From positions 415,127-479,126 of the forward strand of contig NZ_CH672432.1 in the NCBI RefSeq assembly GCF_000153025.1: a stretch of 64,000 bases of DNA, read 5' to 3'. The DNA is from Marinomonas sp. MED121. Its GTDB lineage: Bacteria; Pseudomonadota; Gammaproteobacteria; Pseudomonadales; Marinomonadaceae. The notes beneath the pieces are model-generated. The model had not been told where the DNA came from. It did not search any database and saw only the letters and a list, made by a program, of their open reading frames with translations. This document shows positions 27,635-36,305 of the stretch, piece by piece. The translations under genes were made by a program, and so were the position numbers. Every line of letters starts with the position of its first letter. Within the stretch, counting starts at the first letter, position 1.

Positions 27635-28360
27635 TTGTTTGGAGATAACCCAGCAGCAAGATTATTAGAAATTTTAGAAGAAGGAAAAGATTTTTCAGAT
27701 CATATAGAGAGTAAAACTGTATGGAGAAAAATTCTAAATTTAAAGGATGAATCTGATACTATTTTGTTATCGAGATTGGGGAAAATTATGCAGCTTCCCG
27801 AACAAATTAAATCAATTTTATTGCAAGACTTTCCTAACCAAACCTCGAGTACCCAACATTGGGAAGAAAGAGTGCTTAGTGCTTTTTTAAATCAAGATAT
27901 AAATCAAAACTGGAAAGGATTTTATAAGTATATTGATGACCATACAATTGCTTATTTACGTTTGAATGCAGACTTACTTCAAACGAAATCACCAACAAAA
28001 AAGATAGATAGTTCTAAAATTATTGAGCTTAAGAAAAAGGTATCTGAAATTCTAGAAGAACTTATTGATACTGAGATTGACCCTGAATTTAAAATATATA
28101 TGATCAGATGTTTAAATAAACTCATTTTAACGATTGATGAATATCGAATCTCAGGTGCTTCTCCCATTTTAGATACTGTAGAAAGTGTTTATGGACATGC
28201 ATTTGTTGATGAAAATTATAGAAAGGTTTTATCAGAGTCAGAAATTGGAAGTAAAATTATTACTGTTATGTCATTTGTTGCTGATAGCATGACTACTGCT
28301 ATTGGAGTACCTCAATTATCTGGATCAATTTCCTCACTTCTAGAGCTCTATAATGGCTAG
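27635..28360 (+). CDS. probable prophage moron, unknown function, 241 aa
   Basis: This reading frame begins with TTG preceded by TAAGGAG. The product is 241 residues and mostly helical, with acidic and charged segments (KDFSDHIESKTVWRKILNL; KKVSEILEELIDTEIDPE) and a hydrophobic, possibly membrane-associating C-terminus (MSFVADSMTTAIGVPQLS). Base use is clearly more AT-rich than the flanking phage genes, and it sits alone between gemA and mor with its own leader. That is the profile of a moron expressed from the lysogen, for example an exclusion or defence gene. The family is unknown to me, so the function is open. Confidence 0.7.
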   Translation: MFGDNPAARLLEILEEGKDFSDHIESKTVWRKILNLKDESDTILLSRLGKIMQLPEQIKSILLQDFPNQTSSTQHWEERVLSAFLNQDINQNWKGFYKYIDDHTIAYLRLNADLLQTKSPTKKIDSSKIIELKKKVSEILEELIDTEIDPEFKIYMIRCLNKLILTIDEYRISGASPILDTVESVYGHAFVDENYRKVLSESEIGSKIITVMSFVADSMTTAIGVPQLSGSISSLLELYNG

Positions 28361-28453
28361 CTCTAAGAGTAAATGACTCACCACAGCTACCCCTTGGCTT
28401 TACACTACAGATTCCTCGCAATGCGGGGAATTTTTTTATCCAGGGAGAGAGCC

Positions 28454-28864
28454 ATGAAAACACATACAGCAAGAGACGAAAGCACCATAGACTGCTTTGG
28501 ATTCGATAACGTTTCCATTGAGAATATCGAGAAATTAGACGATGAAGCCCATCGCTGGCCAGAAGCCATGCGCCAAATATATGACATCCTTAAACATGAG
28601 TTAGATAATGTTGGCCAAGACAGCGCTGTAGCCCTACGCCAGCTAAGTGCTATATGTGATGCCTTTGGAGGGATGCAGTTTTATTTGCCTCGTGGACACA
28701 GACTAGAAAAAGAGCTGAAGCATTTAAAAGTGTGGCAAGAGTTCAATGGTAACAATGTACAAGAGCTGTCTCAAAAATATAAATTAAGCATGCAACAAAT
28801 TTATCGTATCATTGCGGTAATGCGTAAACATGACACGAACAAACGACAAGCCCAACTTTTTTAA
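28454..28864 (+). CDS. mor: Mor-like middle transcription activator
   Basis: A 136-residue protein of the Mor/C family. DEAHRWPEAMRQIYDILKHE begins the dimerisation region, FGGMQFYLPRG is the family's beta-strand linker, and NVQELSQKYKLSMQQIYRII is the helix-turn-helix. Mor activates the middle promoter with host sigma70 polymerase. I choose ATG 28454, with GGGAGAGAG just upstream, over the longer frame from 28373. Only one Mor/C-type gene is present, so it may drive all later transcription. Confidence 0.92.
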   Translation: MKTHTARDESTIDCFGFDNVSIENIEKLDDEAHRWPEAMRQIYDILKHELDNVGQDSAVALRQLSAICDAFGGMQFYLPRGHRLEKELKHLKVWQEFNGNNVQELSQKYKLSMQQIYRIIAVMRKHDTNKRQAQLF

Positions 28865-28875
28865 AGGAATAAAAT

Positions 28876-29379
28876 ATGAAACGCCTAGCCCTAGTTTTTA
28901 TAGCAGCACTATCATTTACATCACTAAGCCAAGCAAAAACGTTGAATTTCACGATCCATCCAAACGACGCAAAGCATATGGAAACCATTAAAGATGCAGC
29001 GTCTATCCTAGCGGATGTCTGCCCAGCCGTGATGGAAAACCACGTAGAAAGTGTTAATGCAGCATATGAACCAGACACGATAACTCGCTATGAGTTAAAA
29101 GACCCGAATGCAGCATGGGGTGAGCAAGAAGATGACTTAACCAAACCTTATCAAGTTAATGGTCAGCTCGGTTATAGATCAGAGAAATATAATTGGACAT
29201 ACGACGTACAGTTCAAAGTAAAAGAAAACCAATCAGGTCATACTCATTATCTGTACCTTGGTGGCGTAGATAACAAGGTGAATGCTTTAGTTGTGCTTGG
29301 CAAGCAAGAAAGTTTAGACTTCTGTGAGATACAAGCAAAAATGGTTGATCATTATTATGTACCACTTCAAATTAACTAG
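28876..29379 (+). CDS. secreted protein of unknown function, 167 aa
   Basis: It has a clear Sec signal peptide (MKRLALVFIAALSFTSLSQA, residues 1-20, cleavage after SQA). The mature domain has two cysteines (in LADVCPAV and LDFCEIQAK) that could form a periplasmic disulfide, plus beta-strand segments (NWTYDVQFKVKE; THYLYLGGVDNKVNALVVLG). The family is not recognised. A periplasmic phage protein placed after mor may be a lysis accessory or a superinfection-exclusion factor. Confidence 0.75.
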   Translation: MKRLALVFIAALSFTSLSQAKTLNFTIHPNDAKHMETIKDAASILADVCPAVMENHVESVNAAYEPDTITRYELKDPNAAWGEQEDDLTKPYQVNGQLGYRSEKYNWTYDVQFKVKENQSGHTHYLYLGGVDNKVNALVVLGKQESLDFCEIQAKMVDHYYVPLQIN

Positions 29380-29402
29380 GCAAAGTAAATAAAAAGGGAT
29401 TT

Positions 29403-29675
29403 ATGATGTTCGAAAAAATTGAAAAACTGTGTAACTCTTTTTATCTCGTTATGAGTCAAATCTTCGGTATGTGTATATTCATTTTGAAATACATCAAAGA
29501 ACATCTTGACCTACTACCAACTATCATTCTGTTTGTTTTTTTGCTTTTCATACTGTCATTATTTAGAGAAATAACAATGGAGTTTTTGTTTCTTGGTATA
29601 ATTCTACCTGTCACCTTCCTTGTCTTTTTAGTGAATGCTATTAAGCGACAAATTAGAAACAACAAACAAGGTTAA
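29403..29675 (+). CDS. small membrane protein, 90 aa (possible holin-like)
   Basis: A 90-residue protein with two or three hydrophobic segments (about 15-30, 37-54, 58-79) and a basic C-terminus (KRQIRNNKQG). AAGGGATTT precedes ATG 29403/29406. It sits just upstream of the lysozyme gene and its terminator-like hairpin. A holin or antiholin role is possible from size and place, but a separate 3TM holin lies downstream. Confidence 0.6.
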   Translation: MMFEKIEKLCNSFYLVMSQIFGMCIFILKYIKEHLDLLPTIILFVFLLFILSLFREITMEFLFLGIILPVTFLVFLVNAIKRQIRNNKQG

Positions 29676-29693
29676 TCTGCTCTCACTCTCCCT

Positions 29694-29738
29694 AAAAAGC
29701 ATAATCGAATAAATTCTATTATTCGGGTGTGCTTTTTT
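29694..29738 (+). terminator. hairpin with T-run directly before the lysozyme start
   Basis: An AAAAAGCATAATCGAATAA arm pairs with TTATTCGGGTGTGCTTTTT around a 6-base loop (29713-29718), allowing a few GU pairs and one mismatch. It is followed by T residues, and the lysozyme ATG begins at 29740, so the terminator and the start codon almost touch. Confidence 0.7.
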
Positions 29739-29739
29739 T

Positions 29740-30309
29740 ATGTTAACAACATTTCCATTTTCAACCACCGCTTACTCGCCTCAGTTTTGTCATGCCGTGA
29801 CTTTCGAGCTGAAAAAAGAAGGTGCTTTAAATTCTGATGGTACACCAAAGCCAGATTTAGGCTTTGTTGATGATCCAACAGATACAGGCGGTCAAACAAA
29901 GGGTGGCATTAGTCAACGTGCCTTTCCTCATCTTGATATTGCCTCTCTTAGCCTAGATCAAATTGTTCGTTTTTATCATGCCCGTTATTGGCGTACAGCA
30001 CATTGTGCCAGTTGGCCGCCTGCTGTGGCGTTATGTCTTTTTGATGCTGCAATACAGCACGGTTCAATCACGGCAATCAAGCTTTTACAAGAAGTAAGTG
30101 GCTGTAAAGCAGATGGTAAAGTCGGGCCTAAGACTCGCTTGGCAGTAACCTCTATTGATCAAGAATATCTTCTTTCTAAATTCTTTCTTCGTCGAGCGCG
30201 TTTTTACGCTCGCATCATTAAAAAGAACACCTCACAAGTACGTTTCATCGAAGGCTGGCATAACCGCCTAGCCGATCTACTCAATGTCGTATGGGAAATT
30301 AAGGAATAA
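29740..30309 (+). CDS. endolysin, GH108-type lysozyme with peptidoglycan-binding domain
   Basis: A 189-residue muramidase of the GH108 family. The catalytic glutamate lies in CHAVTFELKKEG, followed by GFVDDPTDTGGQTKGGISQR, which is the family's 'DPxDxGGxTxxGIS' motif. CSWPPAVAL-like and LFDAAIQHG segments and the C-terminal PG-binding part (GKVGPKTRLAV) complete it. It has no signal peptide, so release depends on the holin. No Shine-Dalgarno sequence precedes ATG 29740 because a hairpin occupies that space; an internal start is conceivable but would cut close to the catalytic residue. Confidence 0.9.
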   Translation: MLTTFPFSTTAYSPQFCHAVTFELKKEGALNSDGTPKPDLGFVDDPTDTGGQTKGGISQRAFPHLDIASLSLDQIVRFYHARYWRTAHCASWPPAVALCLFDAAIQHGSITAIKLLQEVSGCKADGKVGPKTRLAVTSIDQEYLLSKFFLRRARFYARIIKKNTSQVRFIEGWHNRLADLLNVVWEIKE

Positions 30310-30312
30310 ATT

Positions 30313-30915
30313 ATGTTGCCAGTATTAACAGGACTTGCCTCTCTTGCTGTCGAACTTGGCCCCGCAGCTATTCGTGGCGTGGCGCATTTATTTGGCGGTA
30401 GTGATACCGCCGAAAAAGTCGCCAGTGCAGTCGAAAAAACAGATGCGGTTTTAGGGATGAGTTTAGGACAACAAGAAACTGTTGTTGCCCGTGAACTAAG
30501 AAATTTACCGCCAGAATCTTTAGTGGAGTTAGAGCAATTAAAGGTTGAACTTGAAAAAGAAAAAACCAAACGCGAAGAGCTTTATTTACAAGATCAACAA
30601 GCCGAACATCATGAAACACAAACCACCATTCGTGCAGGTGATATCGCACATGATGAATATGTGCGAAGAACCCGTCCATTAGGTTGTCGGATTAGTCTCT
30701 ATTTTGCACTGGGTTACATCTTCTTATTTGAGGGTTTAGCCGCAATAGATAAAGGCACAGGTGCCAATTGGGAGTTAGCCTCAATGATGATTGCACCCTT
30801 TATGACATACCTTGGTTGGCGTGCATTGGATAAAAAAGGCGCAACAAAAGGTACGGGGTCTATGGTGGGTGATACCACTGCAACGTTGGGCAGTCTTGTA
30901 AAAGGTCGTCATTAA
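30313..30915 (+). CDS. 3TM-type holin
   Basis: This 200-residue protein resembles the 3TM holin family of Mu-like and gene-transfer-agent clusters. The N-terminus GLASLAVELGPAAIRGVAHL is a first amphipathic or membrane segment, a charged coiled coil follows (ELEQLKVELEKEKTKREEL), then RRTRPLGCRISLYFALGYIF begins the second segment and MMIAPFMTYLGWRAL the third. It would permit release of the lysozyme encoded just upstream (3-base gap). Confidence 0.82.
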   Translation: MLPVLTGLASLAVELGPAAIRGVAHLFGGSDTAEKVASAVEKTDAVLGMSLGQQETVVARELRNLPPESLVELEQLKVELEKEKTKREELYLQDQQAEHHETQTTIRAGDIAHDEYVRRTRPLGCRISLYFALGYIFLFEGLAAIDKGTGANWELASMMIAPFMTYLGWRALDKKGATKGTGSMVGDTTATLGSLVKGRH

Positions 30916-30916
30916 T

Positions 30917-31138
30917 ATGGATGAATTTGATCACGCCCAACAACAAGAGCAAGCCTTTAGAGATAAGGCTATTGCACACCAGCTTAAGCAACCAAGTGAG
31001 ACCCCTTATGAAGATGAAGACGGATATCGCTACTGCCTTGATTGTGGCCAAGATATCCCTTTAAAACGCATCAAAGCCTTACCACATGTTGTGCGCTGTG
31101 TGTCATGCCAGGATAAAAAGGAACGTTCTTATGGATGA
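30917..31138 (+). CDS. DksA/TraR-type zinc-finger protein
   Basis: A 73-residue protein with a C4 zinc finger: YCLDCGQDIPLKRIKALPHV followed by RCVSCQDKKE, the typical DksA/TraR finger. The N-terminal acidic helix (MDEFDHAQQQEQAF) is like TraR, which binds the RNA polymerase secondary channel. It may tune host transcription during lytic growth. It overlaps the next gene by 8 bases. Confidence 0.88.
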   Translation: MDEFDHAQQQEQAFRDKAIAHQLKQPSETPYEDEDGYRYCLDCGQDIPLKRIKALPHVVRCVSCQDKKERSYG

Positions 31139-31442
31139 GTTTTCAATTTGGATGAAAACTTGGTGGCCTATATTTTGGGCGGCATTACTAAGTGCAGTAC
31201 AGATCGGACAGGTACTACTCACTAAGACGTATGCCAAGAAAGAAGATGTACAAGGCATTTCAGAAAAGGTGAATCAACTCGAAGCCAAAATAGAAGTCAT
31301 GCCGACTCAAGGCCAAGTAACGGATTTATTAATAGAGCTAGAAAGTGCTCGTGGAGAAATGAAAGAGCTAAGAGCTCAAATTCAGCCCATTCAGCACTTA
31401 TCTCGCCTCTTACTCGAACAACGTCTTAAAGATGATAAATAA
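31131..31442 (+). CDS. DUF2730 family membrane protein (Mu gp25-like)
   Basis: A 103-residue protein starting at ATG 31131 (AAGGAACG upstream). It has one N-terminal membrane segment (WWPIFWAALLSAVQIGQVLL), then a coiled coil (EDVQGISEKVNQLEAKIEVM). This is the DUF2730 layout found between the lysis and packaging genes of Mu-like phages. It overlaps the DksA-like gene by 8 bases. A spanin-like or lysis accessory role has been suggested from position only. Confidence 0.82.
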   Translation: MDEFSIWMKTWWPIFWAALLSAVQIGQVLLTKTYAKKEDVQGISEKVNQLEAKIEVMPTQGQVTDLLIELESARGEMKELRAQIQPIQHLSRLLLEQRLKDDK

Positions 31443-31465
31443 CAAAATGACAAGCAGGAGTTTAC

Positions 31466-31756
31466 ATGTCGTTTAAAACGCTTTTAAAGGAAGATCAACG
31501 CCTCGTTATTTTACGTGTGCTAGATGAAATGGATGGCTATGAAGCTAATGAATCCATATTGGATGCGTGTCTAGAAAGCTACTCTCACCATATTAGCCGT
31601 GATGAAGTACGTACTCATTTAGCCTGGTTAGAAGAGCAAGACTTGATCACCCTTAGAACCATGGCAGATTGCCAAATTGCACGCTTAACAGGTCGTGGTC
31701 AAGATGTTGCAACAAGCAAAGCAAGTGTACCAGGTGTAAAGCGCCCACGGGCTTAA
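31466..31756 (+). CDS. Mu gp26-like winged-helix protein
   Basis: A 96-residue protein. EDQRLVILRVLDEMDGYEAN, HISRDEVRTHLAWLEEQDLI and TLRTMADCQIARLTGRGQDV form a winged-helix pattern known from the Mu gp26 group. It is located directly before the terminase genes, as in Mu. A RBS GCAGGAG is 9 bases upstream. The role is unknown; it is possibly DNA-binding at packaging. Confidence 0.8.
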   Translation: MSFKTLLKEDQRLVILRVLDEMDGYEANESILDACLESYSHHISRDEVRTHLAWLEEQDLITLRTMADCQIARLTGRGQDVATSKASVPGVKRPRA

Positions 31757-31766
31757 GGGATTGTAT

Positions 31767-32351
31767 ATGTTGCCACGAGCAAAGAACCGTAAGTCAAAGA
31801 TTGACCTATTACCTGAAGAGATTCGTGCTCAGTTAGGCATGCTGATCCGTTCGGGTGACATGATGCAAAAAGACATTCTTGCTGCCGTCAATGAAATGAT
31901 TGATGAAGCTGGGCTGGGTGAAGATGCCAAGATCAGTCGCACGGGCTTTAATCGCTATGCCCAGCGAATGGAAAATAGAGGCGCACGTATGCGTGAAGCA
32001 CGCGAAGTGGCAGAGGTTTGGACAACTAAGCTTGGTGATGCGCCTGTGTCTGAAGTTGGCAAACTGCTTCAGGAGTTTGTTCGTACCATGGCGTTTGAAA
32101 CCTCTATGCACATGATGGATCAAGCAGGCGAAGAAGGTGCCGATCCAATAACGCCAAAAGCCCTTGGTCAACTTGCCCTTGTTGTGCAACGTATCGAACA
32201 AGCGTCAATGCTAAGTACAAAAGTAGAAAAAGAAATTCGAAAAGCGTTCGCTGAAGAAGTGGCGAGTAAAACAGAGCAAATGGTTAAAAAGGCAGGCATC
32301 TCTGCTGAAACCGCGTCTGATATTCGTCGCCATATTTTAGGACTAAGTTAA
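31767..32351 (+). CDS. terminase small subunit (DUF3486, Mu gp27-like)
   Basis: A 194-residue helical protein of DUF3486: KNRKSKIDLLPEEIRAQLGM at the start, then SRTGFNRYAQRMENRGARMR. This protein is the small subunit that recruits the packaging motor to Mu-type DNA. ATG 31767 fits AAGGGA upstream better than the TTG at 31761. The next gene begins directly after its stop. Confidence 0.88.
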   Translation: MLPRAKNRKSKIDLLPEEIRAQLGMLIRSGDMMQKDILAAVNEMIDEAGLGEDAKISRTGFNRYAQRMENRGARMREAREVAEVWTTKLGDAPVSEVGKLLQEFVRTMAFETSMHMMDQAGEEGADPITPKALGQLALVVQRIEQASMLSTKVEKEIRKAFAEEVASKTEQMVKKAGISAETASDIRRHILGLS

Positions 32352-33956
32352 ATGCTTGCCATCGAACAAAAGCAATTCACCCACCAATCCACCGCCGCTA
32401 TCTTAGGCGGTGTTTTTGATCCTGATGAGGTTTTATTAGGCTATCAAAAACGCTGGATTGCAGACACAAGCCAATTAAAGATTGCTGAAAAATCCCGCCG
32501 TACTGGTTTGACTTGGGCAGAAGCCGCAGACAGTGCTTTAACCGCTGCCAGTGCCATAGATGCAGGTGGTGAAGATGTCTTTTATATTGGTTCAAATAAA
32601 GATATGGCACGCGAATTTATCGACGCGGTGGCTATGTGGGCTAAGGCTTACCATTGCGCTTGTGATGATATCGCAGAAGAAGTGTTTGAAGATGAAGACA
32701 AAGATATTCTCACCTACGTAGTGTATTTCTCATCTGGGCTTAAAGTTAAAGCCTTATCTTCAAACCCTAAAAACATGCGAGGTATGCAAGGTAAAGTCAT
32801 CATAGATGAAGCATCCTTCCATGAACGCTTGGCTGAAGTGTTGAAAGCCGCCCTAGCTTTAACCATGTGGGGATCTCGCGTTTGTTTAATCTCAACCCAT
32901 AACGGCATTGAGAATTTATTTAATACGTTAATCAATGACAGCAGGGCAGGAAAAAAACGTTATTCCATTCATACCATCACATTAGACGATGCCTGCAATG
33001 ATGGTTTATATAAGCGCATTTGTCAGGTAAAAAAACAAATCTGGTCTCAAGATGCAGAAGACGACTGGAAAGCCAACTTAATCAAAGACACGGCGACTGA
33101 AGAAGACGCTTTAGAAGAATATTACTGTGTTCCCAAAAATGGCGGTGGTGCTTACATTTCTCGTGGTTTACGTGATCGTGCCGCACGATTAGATGCACCT
33201 GTTTTACGCTTCACGGGATCAGCTGATTTTAATGCCGCCAGTGAGCATTCACGTTTTGGAGAAATGAAAGAGTGGTTAGATAAGCGCGTCTTACCAGAAC
33301 TGAAGAAACTGCCTAAAAACCTACGTCATTCATTAGGTGAAGACTTTGCACGTAATGGTGATTTAACCGTCTTTGCACCTATTAGTGTCGAAACCAATAC
33401 GAAACGCAGCGTGCCTTTTTTAGTTGAGTTAGGCAATGTGCCTTTTAAGCAGCAGGAACAAGCGCTTTATTATATTTGTGACCAACTCCCCAATCGAGAT
33501 GGCATCTTTTTAGATGCCCGTGGTAATGGTCAGTATCTCGCCGAACAAGCCCAGTATAAATATGGTGATGAAGTGGTTCAGGTCATGCTTTCAGTGGGCT
33601 TCTATCGTGAAAATATGCCGATTTTTAAAGCCATGTTTGAAGATGATGAGATCCTATTACCTAAGCATGAAGATGTGATAACCGACTTAGGCCAGATCCA
33701 AATCATTCGAGGTGCACCTGGTATCGATGACAGTCGAACAAAAGGCAGTAATGGTGTTAAACGACATGGAGACAGTGCGATTGCGATCTTCTTAGGTTGC
33801 CTTGCTTCAAAGGCAGACTTAACCCGCTACGAACTCCACACCATCACACCGCATAGTGATGAAAAAACACGTTCGTTTCATGGCAGTGCAGAAGACAACG
33901 CACGCTTTGAAGATATGCACGGCCAGCAATTAGGCCGCAAAGGAATCAGACTATGA
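32352..33956 (+). CDS. terminase large subunit (Mu gp28-like)
   Basis: A 534-residue packaging motor. IAEKSRRTGLTWAEAADSAL is the Walker A-type adenine/phosphate loop of Mu gp28 proteins, GKVIIDEASFHERL is Walker B with the catalytic acid, and CLISTHNGIENLF is the coupling motif. The nuclease domain is at about 320-500 (SLGEDFARNGDLTV, FLDARGNGQYLAEQA, GDSAIAIFLG with acidic residues). It makes the headful cut. It overlaps the portal gene by 4 bases (ATGA). Confidence 0.94.
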   Translation: MLAIEQKQFTHQSTAAILGGVFDPDEVLLGYQKRWIADTSQLKIAEKSRRTGLTWAEAADSALTAASAIDAGGEDVFYIGSNKDMAREFIDAVAMWAKAYHCACDDIAEEVFEDEDKDILTYVVYFSSGLKVKALSSNPKNMRGMQGKVIIDEASFHERLAEVLKAALALTMWGSRVCLISTHNGIENLFNTLINDSRAGKKRYSIHTITLDDACNDGLYKRICQVKKQIWSQDAEDDWKANLIKDTATEEDALEEYYCVPKNGGGAYISRGLRDRAARLDAPVLRFTGSADFNAASEHSRFGEMKEWLDKRVLPELKKLPKNLRHSLGEDFARNGDLTVFAPISVETNTKRSVPFLVELGNVPFKQQEQALYYICDQLPNRDGIFLDARGNGQYLAEQAQYKYGDEVVQVMLSVGFYRENMPIFKAMFEDDEILLPKHEDVITDLGQIQIIRGAPGIDDSRTKGSNGVKRHGDSAIAIFLGCLASKADLTRYELHTITPHSDEKTRSFHGSAEDNARFEDMHGQQLGRKGIRL

Positions 33957-35515
33957 GTAAAATACTAGATCAAAACGGCCAACCCTTAATAGTTGAAAAA
34001 AACGTATTAAGTGAACATGTCAGCCAAGCTTATACAACGGGTGTTCGTAATCCTCGACCTGCCAGTGTTGCATCAACACTGACCCCATCACGGCTTGCAG
34101 GACTATTGCGGTCTGTTATCGATGGCAACGATCCTGAACAGTACATGACCCTTGCAGAAGAAATGGAAGAGCGTGACTTACATTATGCGGCTCAATTACG
34201 AACACGTAAGCTGGTTGTGGCAGCGATACAGCCAACCGTTGAAGCAGCCAGTGAAGAAGAAACAGATACTCTGATGGCAGATCGAGTTCGTGAGATTCTG
34301 CATCAGGATGCAATGCCCGAATTGTTTTTTGATTTACTCGATGGCCTAGGTAAAGGTATTAGTGTGACTGAAATATTATGGAACACACATCAAACACCAT
34401 GGACACCACAGGCGTATAAATGGGTAGATCCTCGTTACTTACGCCCTGATCAAGAAACTTTGCAACGAATCTTACTGATCAGTGATGATGCACCAATGGG
34501 TAAGCCTCTGGAGCCTTATAAGTTTATTGTGCATACCCCTCGCTCTAAAAGCGGCAGTGTGTGGCGCAATGGGTTAGCACGCCTTGTGGCGGTGATGTAC
34601 ATGCTTAAATCTTATACCTTAAGAGATTGGTGGTCATTTGCTGAAGTGTTTGGTATTCCGATTCGTGTTGGTAAATATGGCCCTAATGCTACCAAAGATG
34701 ATATCGCGACCTTGGTTAATGCCATCGGTAAAATCGCCAGTGATGCAGGTGCTGCAATACCTGACTCAATGAAACTAGAACTCATTGAGTCAGGTGCATC
34801 AAAAGGCGGTGATACGCTTTTTGAAAATATGGCCCGTTGGTGTGATGAACAAATCAGTAAAGCCGTACTTGGCCAGACAATGACAAGTGACAATGGTAGT
34901 TCTCGCTCTCAAGCTGAAGTGCATGATGGTGTCAGAACAGACATTGCAAAATGGGATGCAAGGCAACTTGAAGCCACAATCAATGATCAACTTATCAAGC
35001 CTTACATCATTCTGAATTGGGGCGAGCAAGCAAGTTACCCGCGTGTGCGTATTAAGATTGATGAGCCCGAAGATTTAAAAATGCTGGTTGAATCCATCAC
35101 ACCTTTAATTGATCGAGGTATGAAAGTCTCAGCACAACAAATGCTTGAGAAATTTGGATTAAAAGCGCCCGATGAAGATGACGAATTATTGTCACCTGAA
35201 GGCAGTTTAACGCCTGTTTATCCAAACTCAGATACAAGTGTAGCGATGAATCGGTTAGCTATGAATAGAACACAGCCACAGCTTGATGCTGATATTGATG
35301 TGATGCTAGATGACACATTGAATGAATGGGAAGAAGTTGGTGGTCACGACTTTATGGAGCCTATTCTTAGCTTGGCTCAATCCGTAAATAGCTTTGAAGA
35401 CTTTCAGAAACAGCTACCCGCATTGCAAGCCCACCTTGGCTCTGATGTTTTTGTGGAACAGCTTGCCAAATTAACCTTTGCAGCTCGTAGCTTAGGGGAT
35501 GCATACGATGCCTAA
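33953..35515 (+). CDS. portal protein (DUF935, Mu gp29-like)
   Basis: A 520-residue DUF935 portal subunit. Typical blocks are LTPSRLAGLLRSVIDGNDPE, FDLLDGLGKGISVTEILWNT, LRDWWSFAEVFGIPIRVGKY and MTSDNGSSRSQAEVHDGVRT. It forms the dodecameric ring through which DNA enters and to which the tail attaches. Overlaps at both ends (TerL and F) show tight coupling. Confidence 0.94.
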   Translation: MSKILDQNGQPLIVEKNVLSEHVSQAYTTGVRNPRPASVASTLTPSRLAGLLRSVIDGNDPEQYMTLAEEMEERDLHYAAQLRTRKLVVAAIQPTVEAASEEETDTLMADRVREILHQDAMPELFFDLLDGLGKGISVTEILWNTHQTPWTPQAYKWVDPRYLRPDQETLQRILLISDDAPMGKPLEPYKFIVHTPRSKSGSVWRNGLARLVAVMYMLKSYTLRDWWSFAEVFGIPIRVGKYGPNATKDDIATLVNAIGKIASDAGAAIPDSMKLELIESGASKGGDTLFENMARWCDEQISKAVLGQTMTSDNGSSRSQAEVHDGVRTDIAKWDARQLEATINDQLIKPYIILNWGEQASYPRVRIKIDEPEDLKMLVESITPLIDRGMKVSAQQMLEKFGLKAPDEDDELLSPEGSLTPVYPNSDTSVAMNRLAMNRTQPQLDADIDVMLDDTLNEWEEVGGHDFMEPILSLAQSVNSFEDFQKQLPALQAHLGSDVFVEQLAKLTFAARSLGDAYDA

Positions 35516-36272
35516 TGACACTATCCCCCATGAAATACTGGCTTGGTTTGATGCTAAAAAACTTAAACCAGGCTTTGATTATCGCGATGTTTGGAAAGCG
35601 GAACATGCGAATGCATTTACTGTGGCTAAAATGTTAAATGCAGACTTGTTGATGGATGTACAAGCTATGGTGCATGCAGCCATTGAAGAGGGTCAAACAT
35701 TTAAGCAGTTTCGCGATGCGTTAAAACCCCTGCTTGTAAAAGAAGGATGGTGGGGCGTACAAACCATGGTTGATCCTCTCACCAAAGAGTCAGCCCCTGT
35801 TCAACTGGGAAGCACAAAACGCATTAAAACAATCTATCGAACCAATATGCGAACTGCTCGTGCCGCAGGCCAATGGGACAGAGCGCAACGTACCAAACGA
35901 GCCTTACCTTATCTTATCTATGAGCTAGGCCCATCTAAAGAACATAGACACGAGCATGAGGTGTGGGCAGGCACATGCTTACCAGTTGATCATCCATGGT
36001 GGCAAACACACATGACGCCCAATGGTTGGGGCTGTGCTTGTCGCGTTCGTCAAATTTCAGAGCGTGAATATCAATCTCTGGTTGAGAGTGGCAAAGTAAA
36101 TACCACTGCTCCAGATGATGGTACAAAAGAATGGGTTAACAAACGTACGGGAGAAGTTGAAACAATTCCTAAAGGCATTGATCCTGGTTGGAATTATAAC
36201 CCTGGCATAAAACGAGATCAGTTCCTTAAAGACCAGCGTGCAGCAAAAGAAAAGGCTCTCTTTAAAGCATAA
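35508..36272 (+). CDS. minor head protein F (SPP1 gp7 / Mu gp30-like)
   Basis: A protein of about 254 residues in the Mu F / SPP1 gp7 family. The hallmark is the C-terminal YRTNMRTARAAGQWDRAQR, then HEVWAGTCLPVDHPWWQTHM and PNGWGCACRVRQISEREY. Start ATG 35508 is preferred because AGGGG lies 9 bases upstream; ATG 35499 abuts it. It is shorter than Mu's F protein (over 400 residues) but the family domain is complete. It is the last gene before the central gene-free gap and its terminator. Confidence 0.9.
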   Translation: MPNDTIPHEILAWFDAKKLKPGFDYRDVWKAEHANAFTVAKMLNADLLMDVQAMVHAAIEEGQTFKQFRDALKPLLVKEGWWGVQTMVDPLTKESAPVQLGSTKRIKTIYRTNMRTARAAGQWDRAQRTKRALPYLIYELGPSKEHRHEHEVWAGTCLPVDHPWWQTHMTPNGWGCACRVRQISEREYQSLVESGKVNTTAPDDGTKEWVNKRTGEVETIPKGIDPGWNYNPGIKRDQFLKDQRAAKEKALFKA

Positions 36273-36277
36273 CCTCT

Positions 36278-36305
36278 AACGCCTTAGAAACGCTCTAAGG
36301 CGTTT
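36278..36305 (+). terminator. rho-independent terminator after the F gene
   Basis: A perfect 11-bp stem, AACGCCTTAGA / TCTAAGGCGTT, with a short loop and a T-rich tail lies 6 bases after the stop codon. Confidence 0.8.
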
